DNA of 7,436 bases from Magnetococcales bacterium (GTDB taxonomy: Bacteria; Pseudomonadota; Magnetococcia; Magnetococcales; Magnetaquicoccaceae). Below the pieces are notes generated by a model. It was not told the DNA's origin, made no database searches, and saw only the letters and a list, made by a program, of their open reading frames with translations. Of this stretch, positions 1 to 6,000 are shown piece by piece (the stretch's first letter is position 1; each line of letters begins with the position of its first letter). The translations under genes were made by a program, and so were the position numbers. The stretch is from NCBI GenBank assembly GCA_015229095.1, contig JADGCE010000130.1, forward strand, positions 1 through 7,436, in the 5' to 3' direction.

Positions 1-2
1 TG

Positions 3-68
3 GATGTCCGCCAGGAGGTGGCCCGCCTCTGTCAAAGTTTTCCGATCTATGGGGCGCCGGTGCTGTAG
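3..68 (+). CDS. glyA: C-terminal end of a probable serine hydroxymethyltransferase (partial)
   Basis: The frame open from the left edge encodes 21 residues ending in a TAG at 66-68; the start lies outside the window. The tail contains EVARLC and then FPIY near the end. This matches the pattern I recall at the C-terminus of GlyA proteins (E. coli GlyA ends with an LDICARFPVYA-like stretch). GlyA is the cytosolic PLP enzyme that converts serine plus tetrahydrofolate to glycine plus methylene-tetrahydrofolate. With only 21 residues the identification rests on this short signature and could be wrong. The gene is on the same strand as the putative conflict operon and ends 36 nt before it, in the same reading frame as the next gene, so it marks a housekeeping boundary on the left. 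Confidence 0.6.
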   Translation, partial: DVRQEVARLCQSFPIYGAPVL

Positions 69-92
69 GAGGCAGGAGGGGCGGCCAATCGC

Positions 93-97
93 GGAGG
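93..97 (+). promoter_or_regulatory. Ribosome binding site of the nitrilase-like gene
   Basis: GGAGG lies 7 nt before the ATG at 105 and fixes that start. Between the upstream in-frame TAG (66-68) and this ATG there is no other ATG, GTG or TTG in frame, so no longer start is possible. The 36-nt gap (69-104) also holds another purine-rich GGAGG-like run near 75-80. I see no hairpin plus T-run terminator and no convincing promoter in it. Confidence 0.75.
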
Positions 98-104
98 GGG
101 CATC

Positions 105-1403
105 ATGGCGGGAGCGGACGTTCAGACATTGCTGCAACGCATGGTGGCGCTTTGGCAGATGCTGTGGGCCGATTATCCGGCCTTTCAGAATGAGGAGCGT
201 CCGCTGCGGGTCGAGTGGGTGACCCGGACCTTTCCAGCGATCCAAGAGCTCGCTGGGGAGATCGATCGTCAGGGATTGCCCGCAGCAGGCCGTTATCCTA
301 GGCCCGTGGAGCTGGCGGCGCTGGATTGGGTCTTGTCTCACCGTGCGCGGCGCATGGGTGCACGGCAGACGGTCCATTCCGTCACGACGGACGGTCAACG
401 GTTTATGATCCATCTCCGCAGCCTGCCGCGCCCTTTTTCCCGTCACGACACCCAGAGCGGTAATCTGGCCTTTTGGTTGCGTTACCATCGAATCCTGCCC
501 GCTTCCATACGGGGTTACACCATCCATATCCACCCGTTGGATGGGAAATACGCCCGCATGTTGTCCGAGAAGGAGCTGCGCCTCTTTTTGGGCACCTTCC
601 CGGACCATTGCGCCCCGGATTGGCGTAAGGAGTGTAAGCCCTATTATGTGGCCACCACGCTGCGTTGTTTTGATCCTCCCACCGCTGATGCCCTGGCGGT
701 GCGGGCCCACTCCATCCGGACAGCTCTGCAAGAGGCCCAGGAGGTCGGGGCCCAAGTGGTTCTCTTCCCGGAGTTGGCGGTCTGCGCCGAGCATCGCCGC
801 ACCATTGTTGACTGGCTGCGTGCACACAAGAAGCCTCCCTTTGTGCTGGTGATCCCCGGCAGCTTTCACGAGGATTTTGGTCGTCCACTGCAAAAACCCT
901 ATACCGAACGGCGCAATCGAACCTCTATCCTGAATGGTGCGGGCCAGACGATTTTGGACCAGGACAAGCTGATTCCCATTGCGGTCGACAATGTTTTGAC
1001 GGCCGGGGCTTCGCAACAACAGCAGGACGGGGTTGTTTTTGAAGGGGTCGGATCGGCCAACGCGCTGCACCTCCTGGATACCCCCATCGGCCTGATGGCC
1101 GTGGCCATTTGCCGGGATCTGCTACAGGAGAGTTCGCCGATCACCGACCTTTGGGAATATGTGGCACCCGATTGGCTGCTGGTGCCCTCCATGTCCCCCG
1201 GCATCAGCGGGCATCGGGCGGCGGCCGAGCGGTTGTGGCGAATGTATGGAACAAAGGTGCTGGTGGCGAATCAATGCTTGCAGGGTGATTTCAAGAAAAC
1301 AGAGCACGGATTTGTCTCTCCCCTGGAGCCTATTCGACTGGCAAAAATGAGGGTTCTGAGTTATGATGCAGATGCGGTCTCTTCTCAGGAAAACAGACCA
1401 TAA
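105..1403 (+). CDS. Nitrilase-superfamily carbon-nitrogen hydrolase with unknown N-terminal domain
   Basis: This is a 432-residue protein. Residues about 180-415 form a nitrilase/CN-hydrolase fold with the catalytic triad visible: Glu223 in LFPELAV, Lys288 in DQDKLIPI and Cys336 in AVAICRDLL. The family hydrolyses nitriles, amides or carbamoyl groups through a cysteine thioester; the substrate cannot be read here. The context around Cys336 (CRDL) is not one I can tie to a named housekeeping branch such as omega-amidase, carbamoylputrescine amidase, Lnt or the NAD synthetase glutaminase. Residues 1-175 match no domain I recognise; they are rich in Arg and aromatic residues and contain no obvious membrane segment or signal peptide, so the protein is probably cytosolic. 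It is the first gene of a tight three-gene operon that ends with a nuclease-NACHT-WD40 protein, which suggests an effector or signal-modifying enzyme in a conflict system rather than metabolism. Nitrilase domains are known in phage defence, for example fused to reverse transcriptase in DRT type 1. The fold is confident; the role is inferred. Confidence 0.88.
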   Translation: MAGADVQTLLQRMVALWQMLWADYPAFQNEERPLRVEWVTRTFPAIQELAGEIDRQGLPAAGRYPRPVELAALDWVLSHRARRMGARQTVHSVTTDGQRFMIHLRSLPRPFSRHDTQSGNLAFWLRYHRILPASIRGYTIHIHPLDGKYARMLSEKELRLFLGTFPDHCAPDWRKECKPYYVATTLRCFDPPTADALAVRAHSIRTALQEAQEVGAQVVLFPELAVCAEHRRTIVDWLRAHKKPPFVLVIPGSFHEDFGRPLQKPYTERRNRTSILNGAGQTILDQDKLIPIAVDNVLTAGASQQQQDGVVFEGVGSANALHLLDTPIGLMAVAICRDLLQESSPITDLWEYVAPDWLLVPSMSPGISGHRAAAERLWRMYGTKVLVANQCLQGDFKKTEHGFVSPLEPIRLAKMRVLSYDADAVSSQENRP

Positions 1404-1408
1404 GGGGG
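1402..1408 (+). promoter_or_regulatory. Ribosome binding site of the second gene
   Basis: AAGGGGG overlaps the TAA stop of the nitrilase-like gene and lies 9 nt before the ATG at 1418. It supports that start over the internal ATGs, and the short gap implies co-translation on one mRNA. Confidence 0.6.
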
Positions 1409-1417
1409 TATCTGACC

Positions 1418-2116
1418 ATGAGCATCGACCTTGCCAGTGACGATCCGTTTACTCTGGCCAACGAGGCGACACTGGATGAGCTTTGGGCGGCTGTGCAGGC
1501 CGTCGAATCCTGGACAGAGGATGCGGCGGAGAGGCTGGACCATGTCTATCGGGTGCGCGTTGCCACACTGTTGCGCACCCAGGCTTCCACAGACGAGTTG
1601 GCTACCTGGAGCGGGCACCTGGAGTGGGTGACCCATCCCGACCTGATGGAGGCATTGGAACATCTGGGCAAGCCCTATATCAGCCGGTGGCGGGCCTTCC
1701 AGGATTTGCTGGATGACCGCCTGGCGGTACGCGAATATCCCGTAGACGACCTGCTTTTGCAACTCCCCCATGTACAGGATGTGCTGCGACGTGTGGCAGA
1801 TGGCCGCATTCGCACCGATGCCGAGCTGCAACAGTATGTGACCGGTCTGGAGGATGACCAGATCTCTGAAAATCTGCAGGCGTTGGAACAGTGGGAACTG
1901 ATCCGGCACTGTGTCGCCGGTGGAGAACGGTGTGTGACTTTGGGGTTTCGGTCTGCCGATCTGCCGGAGGGTTATCTGCAGGATATTTCCACACGCCTGG
2001 GCATCAAGCCCTGGACCGAGGAGTCGTCTGATCCCTCGCATGAGTCGCCGCAAGATGACTACCGAATGAAAAACATACTGCGCTTTTCTCGTCCGGAAAA
2101 CCAGAAAGCAGCATGA
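1418..2116 (+). CDS. Uncharacterised protein with probable C-terminal winged helix
   Basis: This is a 232-residue soluble protein that I do not recognise as a family. Residues 1-110 are mainly acidic amphipathic helix (for example 17-52 and 74-104) with no catalytic motif, signal peptide or membrane segment. Residues about 112-177 read like a winged helix-turn-helix: a first helix LLLQLPHVQDVLRRVADG, a short helix DAELQQYV, a longer helix DDQISENLQALEQWELI, and a two-stranded wing RHCVAGGERCVTLG. The tail from 198 is polar and probably disordered. The gene sits 14 nt after the nitrilase-like gene and overlaps the large NACHT gene by 4 nt, so it is almost certainly a partner of both. It could be an adaptor linking the NTPase protein to the nitrilase, or a DNA-binding regulator of the operon. 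The wHTH call comes from the helix pattern only. Confidence 0.8.
   Translation: MSIDLASDDPFTLANEATLDELWAAVQAVESWTEDAAERLDHVYRVRVATLLRTQASTDELATWSGHLEWVTHPDLMEALEHLGKPYISRWRAFQDLLDDRLAVREYPVDDLLLQLPHVQDVLRRVADGRIRTDAELQQYVTGLEDDQISENLQALEQWELIRHCVAGGERCVTLGFRSADLPEGYLQDISTRLGIKPWTEESSDPSHESPQDDYRMKNILRFSRPENQKAA
2113..2116 (+). promoter_or_regulatory. ATGA stop-start overlap (translational coupling)
   Basis: The TGA of the second gene (2114-2116) overlaps the ATG of the large gene (2113-2115). Only a weak purine stretch (AGAAAG, 2103-2108) precedes it, so translation of the large protein probably depends on ribosomes terminating on the second gene. The start is also fixed by protein homology: the ParA-like beta strand and P-loop begin within the first 19 residues. 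Confidence 0.7.
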
Positions 2117-3072
2117 ACGAAACCCTTTTCACCAGCTTTTACAGCTTCAAGGGGGGGGTGGGCCGCTCCATGCTGCTGGTCAACGTGGCGGCGGCTTTGG
2201 CCATGGATCTGCTGGAACCGGACCCCAAACGCCGTGCCCCCAAGCGGGTGCTGATCTGGGACCTGGATCTGGAGGCCCCTGGTTTGCATCTCCTGGGCGC
2301 TCTGCGGCCAGAGCAAGCGCCCGCCAAGGGATTTTTGGACTGGCTGGCCGAATGGCAGGAGCACTGCAAACAAAACGCCCGCTATGCCGTGCCGGATGAG
2401 CAGCAGATCAGCCGCCTGTTGCAAGAGTGCATCTGCCCCCTGGGCGTCACCCCCTCGGCAGAGGGCGGGCAGGAGACCCCAACCACGTGGCAGTCGGTGG
2501 AGGGGCTCTTTCTGCTGCCCGCCATGCACGGGGAGGGCGTTGATCTGGTTGCCTATGTGTTGATCGACTGGTATCAGCTCTGGGAAAAAGAGGCCAAGGT
2601 TGCCGCCCACCTGTTCCGGAATATTTTGGTGCAGGCGGCGCGGGAACTGGCGCTGGATTATATTCTCATCGACGCCCGCACCGGTTTGACCGACCTGGGG
2701 AGCCTGTTGACGGCGGCCTTGCCCCACGTCGCCGTCCTGGTGGCCAACTACAGCCGCCAGAATACCCATGGCATTTATGCCATGCACCAGGCCCTGTCAA
2801 AGGCGGTCTCTGGCCAAACGCCCGTCCGTATCGAGTTTGGTCTGCCCGCCCTGGAGTTGCTCCTCATCGCCTCGCCGGTGCCCGATGAAAAGAGGCATGG
2901 CGCGCTGCTGAAGGCGCGGCGCGCCCTCTGGCAGGAACGCTTTTCCGGCATGGAACAGGCCCTGGAAATTCCCTTTGTGCCAGAGATGCTGCTGCTGGAG
3001 ACGTTACCCGTATTCTGCGACCAAGCCGACCCGGTGAGGCCCTATCTGCGGGTGGCCGAAAATCTGCGCGCC
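2113..3072 (+). other. Domain: ParA/MinD-like NTPase, KGGVGR variant
   Basis: Residues about 1-320. The deviant Walker A motif is KGGVGRS (13-19), with the signature first lysine (Lys13) kept but the usual P-loop lysine replaced by Arg18. The Walker A' region WDLDLEAPGL (49-58) and the Walker B region YILIDARTGLTD (183-194, Asp187) are present, followed by the ANYSRQN (211-217) strand-helix. KGGVGR proteins are an established branch of SIMIBI ATPases, often found in multi-gene conflict or signalling systems. Whether Arg18 permits hydrolysis or only binding cannot be read from the sequence. Confidence 0.88.
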
Positions 3073-6000
3073 CAGCTCCAAAAGCTGCGCTGGGATGGGG
3101 AACAGAAGAGCAAAACGGACGAGGCCTATCCCTCCCCAGAGGGGCGGCGGGGGCGGGAAAAAGAGGGCACCCTGCAACAGGGCAAACGTTATGAGGAGCG
3201 GGTGGCCCGGCTGTTGCGCCTGTTGGGGTACAGCGTGGAGGAGGAACAGCTGGTCGATGGCAATCGGGTGGATCTGGTCGCCCGCATGCAGAGGGGTTTC
3301 GAGAGCGTTTGCTATCTGGTGGAGTGCAAGGATTATCAAAAACCGTTGGGCAAGGAGGTGCTGGAAACGCTGCGGGTGTGTACCCTCGGCCAGCAGGCGC
3401 AGGCGTGGGGCTGTCAGGGCATGGTGGTAGCCAATGCCTTCAGCCCGGCGGCCCGCACCTTTGCCAAGGCCCAGGGGATGGTGGCCACCACCCCCCAGGA
3501 GATGGAGGCGCGGCTCTTCAACTTTGCCCCCTATCTGCTCGGCCTGCGGCAAGCCTTCGAGAGCAGCACCCTGGCCCGCACCTATGTGCAACAAACGGTC
3601 TGGCTGGAGGCCCACCCCCAGGAGTCGAAGGTCGATCTGCTGGAGTATGCCCTGCGCTGGGCCAGCGGGCAGGCGGGCAAAAAACTCTGGTTGCTGCTGG
3701 GGGATTATGGCACCGGCAAGAGTGCCTTTTTCAAGCGGTTTGCCTATCAGTTGGCGGTGCAGGCGGAAAAAGATCCCTCCCTGCCCATGCCCCTGGCCAT
3801 CGACCTGAAACAGTTTCCCAACGCCATCTCTCTGGAAACCCTGATCCAGGAATATTTGCGCACCCAGCAAAACTGGACCGGCAACCCGGAAATTTTTTTG
3901 CATCTGCTGGAGCAGGGGCGGCTGCTGCTGCTCCTGGATGCCTTTGACGAGATGGGCACGGCCACTATTGGCCGCAGCGTCGAGGAGCAGTTTCGCCAGT
4001 TGGCCAGGGCCGCCACCCGTGGGGCCGGGCGGGTGCTGATCACCTGCCGCACCCACTTTTTTCGTGACCAGCAGCAGATCAAGCAGCAATTTTTGGGCAG
4101 TGACGACAGCCTGGAGAGCCATGACTCCCCCCTGGGCCGGGCGGCACGGGAGTTTGATGCCGCTCTGGATGAGTTGCAACTGTTCGACAGCGATCAGATT
4201 GAGCAGTTTTTGCACCGCTCCCTCGACGGAGATCCGCAGCGGATAGCCGAGGCGCGCCATTTTATCCAAACCACCTACAACCTCGACAATCTGGCTCCCC
4301 ACCCGGTGATGCTGGAGATGATTCTCACCTCCATGGATAGGCTGATGGCGCGCACCCGGCAGGAGCAAGCCCCCATCACCTCTGCCCTGCTGTACACGCT
4401 CTATACCGACGAATGGCTGACCGACCGCAGCAGCAACCAACTGCAGACCGGGGTGGATCAACGGCGCACGTTGCTGGAGCATCTGGCCTGGGCCCTTTGG
4501 AGTCAACCGCAACATCGCATCCACCATCGCGCCCTGCTGGAGCTGTTGTCCGGGCTGCAACAGCAGGCGTTTGCCGGGTTGGATCTCAGCCGGGTCGATC
4601 TGGAGCTGCGCACCGCCACCTTTCTCACCCGCACCGGTGACGGCTATTACAGCTTTTCCCATAAAAGTTTTCGGGAATTTTTTTATGCCCGCTTTGTGCT
4701 GCGTGCCCTGCGGGGGGAGAGTCTGGCCGGGGCCCTGCACAATGCCCCCCTCACTCCGGAGACGGTGGCCTTTTTGGCGGACCAGTTGGCCGCCAGCGAC
4801 TGGCCACGCCTGCACAGCCAGTTGCCCGCCCTCCTGGTGCAGGGCTATCTGCCCCAGGTGAGCGAAAACGCCCTGCGCCTGGCCTATCATTTGGCCGCCA
4901 AGGCCGACGGTTGGCCGGTGGAGCGGCGGCAGGAATCCCTGACGGAGCGGATGCAATCCCTGCTCCCTCCGGTTGTTCAACTGGCCGGGGCTGGGCTGGC
5001 GGAAGAGCGGTGGGCCGGGGCCTGGCTGCGGGGGGCCGATCTGCGGGGGGCCGATCTGCGGGGGGCCGACTTGAGCGGGGCCGACTTGAGCGGGGCCAAC
5101 TTGGTGGAGGCCCGACTGGAGCGGGCTCTGTTGCAGGGGGTCCGTGCCGAGCAGGCCGATTTCAGCCGGGCGCGCCTGGGGCAGGCGATCCTGGCCCAGG
5201 GCCGGTTTGCCCAGGCCCGCTTTGTGGCGGCAGAGATGGTGGGGATCGATGGGGTCGGGGCCGACTGGAGAGAGGCCGATCTGCGCCAGGCCAACCTTTG
5301 GGCGGCCCGTCTGATGGAGAGCAATCTGCAGGGGGCCAACCTGAGCCAGGCCGATTGCACCGCCTGCCGGTTTGCCCAGGCCAACCTGGCGGGGGTCCAG
5401 TGGCAGGAGACCCGTTTGGAACGGGCCACCGCCCCCGGGGCTCTCCAGGGCCCAACCGATCCGGAACTCCCCCCCCAGCTCCGGAGGCTCCCCCCCGCTT
5501 CCGCCATCCCTCACTGGCAAACCACCCATGGAATGCTTCTCTTGGCCGCCGCCTTTTCCCCGGATGAGCGATTGCTCGTCACCGCAGGCGGTGATCATGC
5601 CGCACGGGTGTGGGAGGTTGCCTCGGGTCGCTGCCTGCGCATCCTCCGGGGGCATGGGGATTGGCTGCGCTCCGCCGCTTTCGCCCCGGATGGGCGCACT
5701 ATCCTCACCGCCAGCGACGATGGCACCGCCCGCTTGTGGGATAGCACCTCCGGTCAACCCTTATGCACCTTCCAGGGGCATGAGGGTTGGGTCAACTGCG
5801 CCGCCTTTGCCCCGGATGGCCGTAGCATCCTCACCGCCAGTCACGATGGCGCCGCCCGTTTGTGGGATGTCGACTCCGGCGCGCCGATCCGCACCTTCCA
5901 GGGGCATGAGGGTGGGGTCAACTGCGCTGCCTTTGCCCCGGATGGCTGTACCTTGGTCACCGCCGGTGAGGATGGCACCGCCCGTTTGTGGGATGTTGCC

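Noticed and set aside
69..104. Possible promoter or terminator between the first two genes
   Set aside because: The 36-base gap is purine-rich with Shine-Dalgarno-like runs, but I could find neither a -35/-10 pair nor a hairpin followed by T residues.
4..222. A 72-codon + strand open frame at the left edge
   Set aside because: Its product is Arg/Cys/Trp-rich without family resemblance, and it overlaps both the GlyA-like tail and the start of the nitrilase-like gene, which has a proper ribosome binding site.
1385..2053. A 222-codon - strand open frame opposite the second gene
   Set aside because: The + strand gene has a ribosome binding site, a coupled stop/start with the next gene and a plausible globular composition; the antisense product is low-complexity and Gln-rich.
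3004..5757. A 917-codon open frame on the - strand
   Set aside because: It lies wholly opposite the large gene, across its nuclease, NACHT and pentapeptide domains. Its product is Gly/Pro/Gln-rich with repeats that simply mirror the sense repeats. It is an artefact of G+C-rich codon use.
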